A stretch of DNA of 64,000 nucleotides. Source: Marvania coccoides. Taxonomy: Eukaryota; Chlorophyta; Trebouxiophyceae; Chlorellales; Chlorellaceae. The notes under the pieces are model-generated. The model worked only from the letters and a program-made list of their open reading frames with translations, was not told where the DNA came from and made no database searches. Positions 44,572 through 54,600 of the stretch are shown here, piece after piece. Every line of letters starts with the position of its first letter. Position 1 is the stretch's first letter. Made by a program: the position numbers and the translations under genes. The stretch spans positions 1,734,001 to 1,798,000 of the forward strand of contig OY978098.1 of the NCBI GenBank assembly GCA_963854735.1, read 5' to 3'.

Positions 44572-47500
44572 ATGTCGGCCCATAAAGTGTACATCGTGGG
44601 CGCTGGGCAGCCCTCGTTGGACGACGTGCTAAAAGTTGTGTTGGGCCAAGAGATTTCCCTCGATGCAGCTGCAGCGCAACGCGTCAAAAAGGATTCCCCT
44701 GCCCCCAAGGTCTTCCAGCTGAAGTCAGCGGCCGAGGCGAATGGCGCCCTGGAGCCCGCAGAGTACCTGGACAACGCCCAGACCCGCGCCGCCATGTTCT
44801 TCAAGCTCGTCAGCCTCATCAACGGCAAGAGCAAGTGCAGGCTGGCGGTGCTGGAGTGCCTGAGCGCGCTGCTCAACGCCAAGGTCGACCCGTGCTTGAA
44901 TCTGGGCGCCACCGACGCCTTGGCCCTGCAATCTTTGGCAGACGCCCTGCACGGCTGCGGCAACGTTTCCGTGGGCGGCAGCGTGCTGCCCGCGGCGGAA
45001 GCCTACGATGCAGCCGGAATCCAGGCCCCTGGTTTGAGCGCCGACGAGCGCGCCGCGGTGATGGACGGCCAGAGCGCGTCGGCAGGCACCGCTGCTATTT
45101 GCGTCCAGTCGGGAAAGCTGCTGGTGACGGCAGCAGGGGCCGTGGCAGCGCTGTCTGCGGAAGCCCTTCAAGCAGACGTACGTTGGAATGATACCATTTT
45201 TTTAAATTGTGTTGTTGTAAAGAGAACGACTTGAATAAACTAAATTGACGATTTTTTCGCCCGATTTTATTCCTGTGCAGGTCAAGGCATTTGACGTCGA
45301 GGTAATGGATGCGATGCCCCACAAAGGCTCTGGCGACGTTGCGGACATGCTGCGCGCCATGCTGGACGGCTCCCGCCAAATCAACGCTAAGAAAGTCGGC
45401 GCTGGCGTACTGCCTTCCCTCGTCGACATTCCTGCCGTTCACGGGGCTGCCCTGCATGATGTAGCCATGGCCCTGGCGCCCGTCAAGGCGGTGCTCGCTA
45501 GTACCGCACTCCCCTCCGTCAAAGACGGCCGTGCGCAGCAGGCAGCGTCTCCTGCGCTGGCCTCTGCGATGGTCACCCTGGCTGCGTCGCTGCTGCGCTG
45601 CGCTGCGCTCAGCCTGAAGCGCACGGCGGTGGTGATCGAGCGGCTGGGGGAGGCAGCTGCTGCGGTGCAGGTGGGGCTGCGGGGGGTGGTTCACGCCTCC
45701 TCGCTGGCCTTTGAAGCGGCTCAGGAGCAGGTGACTGCAGCGGCAGCGGCGGCGGCCGCCGCAGCCGCCACGGCCGAGGTTCCGCCCAGCCTGGCGGCGT
45801 CAGACGCAGCCTACGCCGCGCTACGCGTGCTGCAACAGGCCCTGGAGTCTGAGTCTCTGGTAGCCGTGGTTTCTTTGCGGGTGCAGGAGGGGCTTCCCGC
45901 TGTCCCCGCTGCCCCTGTGGAAGCAGAAGCAGAAGCGCCAAAGCCCGCTGAAGCACAGCCCGAGGAAGACGGCAAAGCAGCCAAGAAGAAGGCGAAGAAG
46001 AAGGACAAAGCGCAGGAGCAGGGGATGGCGCTGGGGCGAGGCACAGCCCTGCTGCGAAAATCTCTCGAAGCTACCGCTGCAGCTGTTATGGTGGCAGGCG
46101 CGCCTGACGCCGGCTCCGTGTCGGCGTCCTCCGACGCCCTGGCGGCGCATCTGCTGGCGTTGACGCTGGATGACGCAGGCACGGCAGCGCAGCAGCTGCG
46201 GCTTGCGAGCGTTGCCATGGGCAGCCAGCTGGACCCCGCAGGGGTGGCGCTAGAGCAGCAGATGGCAGCGCTGACCGCGGTGCTGGAGGCCAACGCGGTG
46301 CAGCGCAAGCCCAAGATCGCCAAGGGGGCTCGCGATTTTGCGCCAGACCAGATGGCCATCCGCGAAGTGGCTTTTAACAAGATTGTGCGCGTGTTCAAGC
46401 GCCACGGCGCGGTGTCCATCGACACCCCCGTGTTTGAGCTGCGCGAGACGCTCACTGGCAAGTACGGAGAGGACTCCAAGCTGATCTACGACCTGGCGGA
46501 CCAAGGCGGCGAGCTGCTGAGCCTGCGGTACGACCTCACCGTGCCCTTCGCGCGGTACGTGGCGCTCAATGGCATCACCTCCATCAAGCGGTACCACATT
46601 GCAAAGGTGTACCGCCGCGACCAGCCTCAGATGAACCGGGGGCGGTACCGTGAATTTTTCCAGTGCGATTTTGACATCGCCGGGGCCTACCCTGCGATGG
46701 TCCCCGACGCGGAGGTGCTCAAGGTGCTGGTGGAGATCCTAAACGAGCTGGCGCTGGGCGAGTACGAAGTGAAGCTCAACCACCGGCGGCTGCTGGACGC
46801 CATGCTGGAGATCGCGGGGGTGCCGCCGCAGAAGTTCCGCACCATCTGCTCTGCCATCGACAAGCTCGACAAAGAGCCGTGGGAGGCGGTGCGCGCGGAG
46901 ATGACGGAGGAAAAGGGGCTGGCGGGCCCTGTGGCTGATCGTATTGGCGAGTTTGTGGTGCTGCGGGGGCGGCCCATGGAGCTGCTGGCGACGCTCACCG
47001 AGGCTGCCCACCCGCTAGCCATCCACCCCGGCAGCGCGGCGGCGCTGGTGGAGCTGCGCAGCCTGTTTGAGTTCTTGGGCGACATGGGGGCGCTGGGGCC
47101 GATTGTGTTCGACCTTTCTTTAGCTCGCGGGCTGGACTACTACACGGGGGTGATTTACGAGGCGGTGCTCAAGGGCGCCCACGTGGGCAGCATCGCCGCG
47201 GGCGGGCGGTACGACAAGCTGGTAGGCATGTTTAGCGGGAAAGAGGTGCCGGCAGTGGGGGTGTCCATCGGCATTGAGCGCGTGTTCGCCATCATGGAAG
47301 CGCAGATGCGGGCGGCGGCGGCGGCGCAGGGCGGCACCATCCGGGAGACGGAGACCGACGTGCTGGTGGCCTCCATCGGCTATGGGCTGCAGCGCAAGCG
47401 CATGGCGCTGGCGGCTGCGCTGTGGGACGCGGGCGTGCGCGCGGAGTTTGGGTTCAAGCCCAACCCCAAGATGGGCGGCCAGCTGGGGCACGCGCTCAAG

Positions 47501-47710
47501 TCCGGTATTCCCTTCATGGTGCTGTTTGGCAAGGACGAGCTGTCCAAGGGCGTGGTGAAGGTGAAGGACCTGGACGCAGGGACCGAGGAGGTGGTGGCGG
47601 AGAGCGATCTTGTGGAGGTGATGAAAGCGAGGGCGGCGTCAAAGGGCGAGCGACGCATCGTGTTTGCTAGCACGACGGACACAGCAACAGACGGCAGAAT
47701 GAAAGGGTGA
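44572..47710 (+). CDS. HARS: Histidyl-tRNA synthetase with ammonia-lyase-like N-terminus
   Basis: Exons 44572-45177 and 45281-47710 encode about 1011 residues. The C-terminal 470 residues are a class II HisRS: DQMAIREVAFNKIVRVFKRHG, motif 2 YRRDQPQMNRGRYREFFQCD, the histidine loop LARGLDYYTGVIYEA, and motif 3 GVSIGIERVF, then an anticodon-binding domain. The first 430 residues resemble histidine/phenylalanine ammonia-lyases (CLNLGATDALALQSLADALHG, then AAEAYDAAG), as in plant HisRS. The Ala-Ser-Gly triplet that forms the MIO cofactor is absent, so lyase activity is not expected. A Lys-rich linker (KAAKKKAKKKDKAQEQ) joins the parts. The function of the extension is unknown. Confidence 0.93.
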
Positions 47711-47904
47711 AGGGAGAGAGGAGAGGGGCCTGATCTGGTGGTTGCATTGTAGGACATCGTGACGTATTGGCATTGATTCATTTTTTAAAGCAGCTACAGC
47801 ATACCTTGAAGCGAAGACGCCAGTGCGCAGAGCAGAGCGTCGGTGCTTGCCAAACACGTTGACATTTGTTGTTGACATTTTTAATTTGACATTTTTTAAA
47901 TCTA

Positions 47905-48969
47905 ATGAGATCTTTCGGTGCAGCCAATCGGGCAGGAGCGTCATCCACGGCCTCCTTTGCCAGACAACAACATCGCAGATGCAACAAAACTCTAATTCTC
48001 CCAGCTGCACCCTCGAATTTCAGCAGCCCGATGGTCGTGCCCTCCCCAGATTGCCGTACCACACCTTCTCCAGCGCAGCGGCTGTCTCCTGTGCGCGCCC
48101 TGCAGCACCAATCGACCGTGAATGCGACATCTAGCGCGGCAGCAGTCACTCCCGAGATCATAGCGCTGGCCCACGAGCTCGCGGACGCCGCTGCCGCCGT
48201 CACCTGCCGCTATTTCCGCACTCCGGTGCCTGTGGACGTCAAAATCGACGCCAGTCCCGTCACCATTGCCGACCGAGAGGCAGAAGAGGCAATGCGCGCG
48301 CTGATCACCTCCACCTGCCCCACCCATGCCATCTTCGGCGAAGAATGGGGCTACGAGCCAGGGTCCTCTGGCGACGCAGACGCTGATTTCCTGTGGGTCA
48401 TCGACCCAATCGACGGCACAAAAAGTTTCATCACCGGAAAGCCAGTGTTCGGCACGCTGGTGGCACTGCTGCACCGCGGCCGCCCCGTGCTAGGGATCAT
48501 TGACCAGCCCATCATCAAGGAGCGCTGGATGGGCGTGGCTGGCTCTGTGACCACCCTCAACGGCGTTGAAATTTCAACCAGAAGCTGCCTCGACGTCGGC
48601 GCTGCGTACCTTTATGCCACCACGCCGCACATGTTTGCCGGGGCGTCGGAGGAGGCGTTCAATCGGTTGAGAGACGCGGTGCGCATCCCGCTGTACGGCT
48701 GCGACTGCTACGCCTATGGGCTGCTGGCAGCGGGGCATTGCGACATCGTGGCAGAGGCAGATTTGAAGCCGTATGACTATATGGCGCTGATTCCGGTGAT
48801 TCAGGGCGCGGGGGGGACTGTAACAGACTGGCGGGGGCAGGAGTTGCTGTGGAGCGCTGCTGAGGCGGCTGCAGGGGTGGCCCCGCCCGGAGAGGTGCTG
48901 GCTGCAGGGGACGCGGTCTGCCATGCGCAGGCGCTAGAGTTGCTGGGGTGGGCGGCGGCAGGGAGATGA
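47905..48969 (+). CDS. HISN7: Histidinol-phosphate phosphatase (IMPL2/HISN7 type), plastid
   Basis: A single exon of 354 residues. It dephosphorylates histidinol phosphate in histidine synthesis. Residues 1-80 are Arg/Ser/Ala-rich and fit a plastid transit peptide. The inositol-monophosphatase-like metal-binding motifs are complete: FGEEWG, WVIDPIDGTKSF and EADLKPYDYMALIPVIQGAGG. The DCYAYGLLAAGHCDIV block is typical of the histidinol-phosphatase branch rather than true inositol monophosphatases. It begins 194 bases after the HisRS gene on the same strand, so two histidine-related genes are neighbours; co-regulation is only a possibility. Confidence 0.88.
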   Translation: MRSFGAANRAGASSTASFARQQHRRCNKTLILPAAPSNFSSPMVVPSPDCRTTPSPAQRLSPVRALQHQSTVNATSSAAAVTPEIIALAHELADAAAAVTCRYFRTPVPVDVKIDASPVTIADREAEEAMRALITSTCPTHAIFGEEWGYEPGSSGDADADFLWVIDPIDGTKSFITGKPVFGTLVALLHRGRPVLGIIDQPIIKERWMGVAGSVTTLNGVEISTRSCLDVGAAYLYATTPHMFAGASEEAFNRLRDAVRIPLYGCDCYAYGLLAAGHCDIVAEADLKPYDYMALIPVIQGAGGTVTDWRGQELLWSAAEAAAGVAPPGEVLAAGDAVCHAQALELLGWAAAGR

Positions 48970-49518
48970 AGAGAGGAGAGGAGAGGGAACTAAGTGCTAT
49001 TCTCATTGCCGTATTCCTTGCAGACTTTCGTATTAGTTTAGTTATGCACACATTGGAGAAAAAAATATACAAACATCCCAGATTGGTTTTCCGTTGATGG
49101 GATTAGAGCTGCCAGGGTCGAGGGCAGCAGCTGCACCATGGTTATCCTCTCTTCAATCTCTCTACTATCGGCGGCGGCGCCACATCTTCGTATCCACTTT
49201 CACCACACACCCTGCCAGCGCGTTGAAATCCATTGTTCCTTTTCGTTGATTTTGCCTCCGTGAAGCGTGAAATCAAGCCAGACAGGGAGACGAATACCAA
49301 AAAAAGATTTTACTTATTATTAATTATTGACCTGTGTACAGGAGGACTTGAGTCAATCCTAAATGGCTGTGCACGATTTAAGATACAGCTTTAAAAGCAT
49401 TTAACCTTAAAATCCGAGCTGCATGAGTTCTCCACCTCACTCTGATAAAGCATTTCGGAGCTCAATTTTCTCCAGCTTAAACAATTAGATACAAGTTTAA
49501 TTAAATGCAGCGGGAGTA
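48970..49518. other. Intergenic
   Basis: 549 bases with no supported frame; GC-mixed at 49100-49220, AT-rich afterwards. Confidence 0.45.
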
Positions 49519-49953
49519 ATGGTGGTGCATCGGGCCCTCGGCGTGATCCGAGCCGCATACAACAAGGCTGGGAACATGTTCAGGGATTGCCTAGGGCAGT
49601 GCCTTTTAGAGGGCGAGAACGACCCCCTTCTCGGCTCTCAATTCGAAGAAAACCGGCGACTCAAACACCGGCTAAAAGATGAGCGCCGCTACCAACACAA
49701 GAAGCGCAGCTACTACCCGCTGCCGTCACAGCCAGCGCACGATTCCCCACACACGTGGCCTAACCCCTTCGACGACGGCGCTCTGCTGCGCGGTGGACAA
49801 ACAGGGCCGCAATCTGGCGCCGCTGCCGCAGCTGAGGTGGAGCTTCCCGTTTCTGAGATGCCTGTGAGCGCGTTTGCCGCCGCCTCTTCACTGCCGCTGA
49901 GACAGCGCAGCGCAGCCCTGGAAGGGGCGGACGACCGCCCCTTCCATTTCTGA
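49519..49953 (+). CDS. Small protein of unknown function
   Basis: A single open frame of 144 residues from ATG to TGA, with GC-rich third positions like the neighbouring genes. The N-terminus has a short helical part (ALGVIRAAYNKAGNMFRDC), then an ENDPLLGSQFEE motif, a basic stretch (RRLKHRLKDERRYQHKKR) and an Ala/Ser/Pro-rich disordered tail. No membrane segment or family is recognised. The ENDPLL acidic dileucine-like sequence could be a sorting signal, which is speculation. Confidence 0.5.
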   Translation: MVVHRALGVIRAAYNKAGNMFRDCLGQCLLEGENDPLLGSQFEENRRLKHRLKDERRYQHKKRSYYPLPSQPAHDSPHTWPNPFDDGALLRGGQTGPQSGAAAAAEVELPVSEMPVSAFAAASSLPLRQRSAALEGADDRPFHF

Positions 49954-50794
49954 GCTATTGGTGGTGGTGCGTGAAGACTGCCCTATATTTTCAACCCCAT
50001 GCAAGCCAAGCTGCAGCTAGCCGGACTGCCTTTGTTAATTTCTCTCGTGGCCGCTACTTTTAACTTCCTGTGGCCATCTCAGCTTGACTAATCGCCATTC
50101 AACGCCGGTAAAAGATGTATGATCCGATTATGAGACGGATATATTTGCCGTGATAGGCCCGCTTCTCTTGAAGGTCTCTTTCTTTGCCGTGTTTGAAAAA
50201 TGTTCTTAAATTTTTGAAGACCAAGGTTTCAAGTTTATTAAAAAAAAACATGAAACTGTTTATAACATTAAGTAGCGGGAATCTTCAAACTGCCGAATGC
50301 AGCAGCCCATGCAGCGCCGCTGATTTCCGTCAATCTTGTGAACAGCGTGTGCACCTGCGCAAAGAAAAATAAGATACTCCGATGTCTTCATGTTGGTTTA
50401 TGGCGTCAACGGGAAGGCTCCCCAAAAATTCACACGGAAGTAAAAACTTAAAATTAAGCTGTGAAAGAAAGAAAGAAAGAAAGAAAGAATTAAACAACTC
50501 TCCCTGCTGGTCTCATTCAAGTTAACCTTGATTTGGCGGGATGCGTAATAATTATTATCTGAATGGTTTGAAGAGGGGCTTCCTGCTGCTCCTCGTCCAA
50601 GAACGCGACGGAACCCTCGACCGCAACCCAGCCCTCGTTTGCGTCCTCCACGCGCATGCTGTCGTAGACATGCACCCTCAAATTATATAAAGCGCTGGAG
50701 TACTTCAAGGCTGCAGAATTTTGGCTGAATCCAGCCTTGCACAACTCAGAATACGCAGCTCTGCAGCGTTACATACATACATACATTACAGGGT
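49954..50794. other. Intergenic with (GAAA)6 and a possible small minus-strand exon
   Basis: 841 bases. (GAAA)6 occupies 50463-50486. A minus-strand frame at 50517-50744 is locally GC-rich and reads RVHVYDSMRVEDANEGWVAV and onward, so it may be a small gene or exon, but I could not find splice partners or a family. Confidence 0.4.
50463..50486. repeat. (GAAA)6 microsatellite
   Basis: Tetranucleotide run in non-coding DNA. Confidence 0.9.
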
Positions 50795-51148
50795 TTAGTT
50801 TTCGGTGGGAAATGCCCGGGCGAGTTTCTGCTGTAACTCCAGCGCTTTTATCTTCTTCACAAGCTCCGTTACTTCTGAAGTTTCAGCCGCTGCGTGCGCT
50901 GCGTCGGCCTTCTCCAGCTCCAGCTTTGATTCCTTCACAACCTCCTCCATCTCCTTCTTTCGCAGCTCTGGGTCCACTGTGGCTGCCACGATGTCGTTCA
51001 TCTTGGCCTCCTTGGCCGCTGCCACGCTGTGCTGCTTCTCAGCGGCATCATGCCTCAGGGCAAACAGGCTTCCCAGGCACACAATAACAAGGCAGCCTAC
51101 AAGCCACGCAAAGAACATAATTAAATAGCTCTGAAACACGCCGATCAT
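50795..51148 (-). CDS. Small membrane-anchored coiled-coil protein, unknown
   Basis: A single exon of 117 residues. Residues 5-30 form one membrane helix (SYLIMFFAWLVGCLVIVCLG). The rest is a charged, heptad-like helix rich in Lys, Glu and Ala (LRKKEMEEVVKESKLELEKA, then VTELVKKIKALELQQKL). This layout resembles small tail-like organisers or tethering proteins, including GET/WRB-type subunits (an N-terminal helix followed by a coiled coil), but no diagnostic motif allows assignment. Codon bias supports a real gene. Head-to-head with the Mot1 gene. Confidence 0.6.
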   Translation of the reverse strand: MIGVFQSYLIMFFAWLVGCLVIVCLGSLFALRHDAAEKQHSVAAAKEAKMNDIVAATVDPELRKKEMEEVVKESKLELEKADAAHAAAETSEVTELVKKIKALELQQKLARAFPTEN

Positions 51149-51616
51149 CAGGATGCTGGGGTTGGAGTTGGACGGTTGGGGTGGGGAACAGGGAGGGGCT
51201 GTGAGGGGAGAAAAAGGCTGCTGGCGGGGTGATCTGGGGGCACACTGAAGGGTGAAGTGAAGAGGGATGCTGCGACGCGTGGGAGAACCGAAAATTCGGT
51301 CGATTGAGGAAGGAGGACGAAACTTTTAATTTCGAATCGGCAGATCGAATGTCACCACTTCAAAGTGGAATCGATGGCTATGATGTAGGTCCTACCCGAT
51401 GAAAAACCATTTGAGGTATTTCTATTTAAAAAACAATGAATCTGCCAGTGCGTGTGGCAATCCAGACTCTCCGAGTTTTCGAAAACGAAGGAAAATTTCC
51501 ACTCTCGTTTTCATTTTAGTTATTGTAAATCTACAGAAGACGGAAGATATCGCGAGTAACCCCGCGACACGCGCGCAAACCTATAACTCATGGATATCTA
51601 TATCTAATTTATTGCG
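51149..51616. promoter_or_regulatory. Divergent intergenic region upstream of BTAF1
   Basis: 468 bases between opposite start codons; no strong element seen. Confidence 0.4.
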
Positions 51617-54600
51617 ATGAAAAAAGAGGAAGGAGGAAGTAGGCTGCAAAAGCTGCTGCGCCTCATTGAAGGTACGCAAGTCAATCCCTCCAACCCCAGC
51701 CAGGACGCGTGACCACTCCCCATCCATATAAATTGAACACCTTTTCGTCGTCTATCGCGGCCAACCACTTCCTCTCTCCCCTCCCCTCTCTATGTTCTCC
51801 CACCAGGCGGCTCGTCGCTGGACACCAGACGGGCAGCTGCGCAGCAGATTGCGGCCGTCGTGGCCTCCCACCCCTCCCAGCTGCCGTCTGTGCTCTCACA
51901 CATCTCGCCCTTTTTGCGGAACAAAGACTGGGACGCACGAGCAGCTGCAGGCCACTGCTTGGGCTGCATCGCAAAGCACGTGGACCACCACACCCCCGCC
52001 ACCCTCGCTGCAGCAGCAGGCGCGCCCCTCAGCGACTCTGCTGCTGCTGGTGGCGTTAAACCTGACGAAGCGACAGCAGGGGAGGAACTGCAGGCAACTG
52101 CGCTGCTGTCGTTCGAGTCATTTTCGGTGGAAGCGGTGCTGCGGCAGGGGACGCTGCTTGTGGCATCTGCAGGGGCGGAGTTTGACGCCGGCTCCCTCGC
52201 GGCAGGGGCCAGCAAGGCTGACAATCTGGCTCAGCAGCGGAACAATCTGAAGAAACGGCTGGGATTGGGCGGCGCGGCGGAAGCCTTCATCAACACGGAC
52301 GATTTCTTCGCCGATGAGGACCTCATAGGGACTTCCCCCGCGATGAAAAAGGAGCCGGGGGAGGTGAAACAGGGTGCCGACGAGCTGCTGGCGGGGATGG
52401 CCGGCATGAGCGCCAGGGAGCGCGCCGCCGCGCTGCGCAGGGCGAAAGCGGAGAAGCGGCGCGCGGAGAACACCGGATTGGCAGCTCCCTCGGGGAAACG
52501 CGCGAAAACGGAGAGCAGCGCAGACGGCAACGCTGCTTCTGGTTCAAATGTTGCCGTCGCCGTCTCAGCTCTGACTGGCGCCGACGTAGAGGAGCTAGAG
52601 GCGGAGTGGGAGGCGGCTCTGGCTGGGCGGTGGCCTTTTCAGCAGCTGTGCAACCAGCTTTGCGTGGATTTGCTGCACCCAAGGTGGGAAACACGGCACG
52701 GAGCGGCGCTGGCTATGCGAGAGATCTTGAGCTCACACGCCGCCGCTGCCGCGGTGGCAGCGCCGGCAGCCGACCCCCCGCTGGGGTGGACCGCTGCTGG
52801 AGGCGCGGGAAAGGTGGAGCTGGGCGTGACAACGGCGGTAGACGTGGCAGCAGCGACGGCTGCCAACGCGGCCTGGCTGCAAGACTGCGCCATTCACATG
52901 CTGTGCACGCTGGCGCTGGACCGGTTTGGCGACTACCTGTCTGACCAGGTAGTGGCTCCCGTGAGAGAAACGACAGCGCAGGCGCTGGGAGCGGCAGCTC
53001 GGGCGTTTGACCGGTCAGCGCTGCTGCGCCTGCTGGGCACGCTGCGCACGCTGGCGGAGTCCTCAGAGTGGGAGGCGCGACACGGGGGGTTGCAGGGGCT
53101 GAAATACGTGCTGGCGGGGCAGGAGAGCCTCGACGCTGAGCTGTTGGCTGCCGCCGTCCCCGCTTCCATTTCTGGGCTGCAAGACAGGGACGACGACGTG
53201 CGCGCGGTGGCCGCTGAAGCTCTGCTCCCTGCGGCGGCGCTGCTGGCTGCAGACACGTCTCCTGCCGCTGCCAGAGCTCGAGCATTGACGTGGGACGCGC
53301 TGCTGGCAGAAGAGGAGCTCAGCCCGGCGGTGCGGGGGGCCACCTCGTTGCTGGCGGCAGTGTACTCGTCGGAGACGCCAGGAGGGACTGCGCCGGAGGG
53401 TTCTCTGGCCGCGTTGGTGCCCCGCCTGTGGCCTCACCTCCGGCATAACCTCACTTCTGTGAGGCTGTCGGCCGTGAAATGTCTGCTGGCGCTGCTGGGC
53501 ACCCGCCCCGTGGGCGGAATCCTCCCCGGCGCGGAGCTGGGCCGCGCCGCGCGCCTGCTGTTTCAAAACTTTCTTTTGGAGCCCGACTCTGAAGTGTTAA
53601 ACCAAACCCGGAGCACATGGAACGCGCTCGTAGACAGCGCCCCTGCTGCAGACCTTGCAGTGGCGCTGTCTGGTGGCCTGCAGGCTATGTTGACCCTGGC
53701 TTCCACCCCCGCACATCGAAAATTTGATGCCCGTCTGCTGGTTGTGGTGCCGCTGCCCGGGGGGACCACGCCAGCCCTGCAGCTACAGCCAGGGGGCGCT
53801 TCAGAGCCCAACGGCAACGCGGATCAGGCCACGCGCATGCGGGTGTTTGCAGCGCAGGCGTTGGGCCGGCTAGCGCACGCCTGTAGCTCTCTCCCCGAGA
53901 ACCCTTTAGTTCCGCTGATTCTGGGGGTGCTGCGCAGCGGCAGCGCGTGCGCGCGCATCCTGGGCGGCTTTTTGGTGGCACACTGGGCGAAATTCTCGCC
54001 AGCGCTCGTCACTTCTGGGCTGCAATCGGCAGTGGAAGGCGCGGTGGCGGCTCTCACCACCCCTCCTGCCATTTTTGACGAGTTGATTGGGTCGTACGCG
54101 CACCTGCGCAGGCAAGTAGCTGGATTGGTCGAGGTTGCAGCCCAGGGAGGGGTGCAGCTACAGCTTCCCTGCCCCGCTGAGGCCATCCTGGCAGAGGCGG
54201 CAGCAGTGGTGTCGGGCCAGATCCCTGATGCAGCACCACACAGCGTCAAACTGGCCGCGCACACCGTGGCTACCACCGCCACCGTTGTGTCCACCTCTGA
54301 GGCCGTTCTCAAGGTCTCCGTGTCTGCTGCGTTGGCTGCAGGGGTGATTTTCTCGGGGCAGCTGCCGCAGAAGCTCAACATGCTCATTCAGCCGCTCATC
54401 GGCGCGGTGCGCCGCGACCCGCAGCCGCTGCTGCAAGACCATGCAGCGGAGGCTCTGGCGCGGCTGGTGGTCGCCTGCGCGCCTCGCACCCCTTCTCCCT
54501 CTGAGAAAATTGTGAAGAACGTCTGCGGGTTTGCATGCAGCGACCCTGCTGCGCTGCCCAGCGTGACCAGCCCTCCAAAATTGGCTGAAGACGAGGCAGA

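Noticed and set aside
45811..46479. Long antisense frame in HisRS
   Set aside because: Mirror of GC-rich Ala codons in the sense gene; the sense frame is certain.
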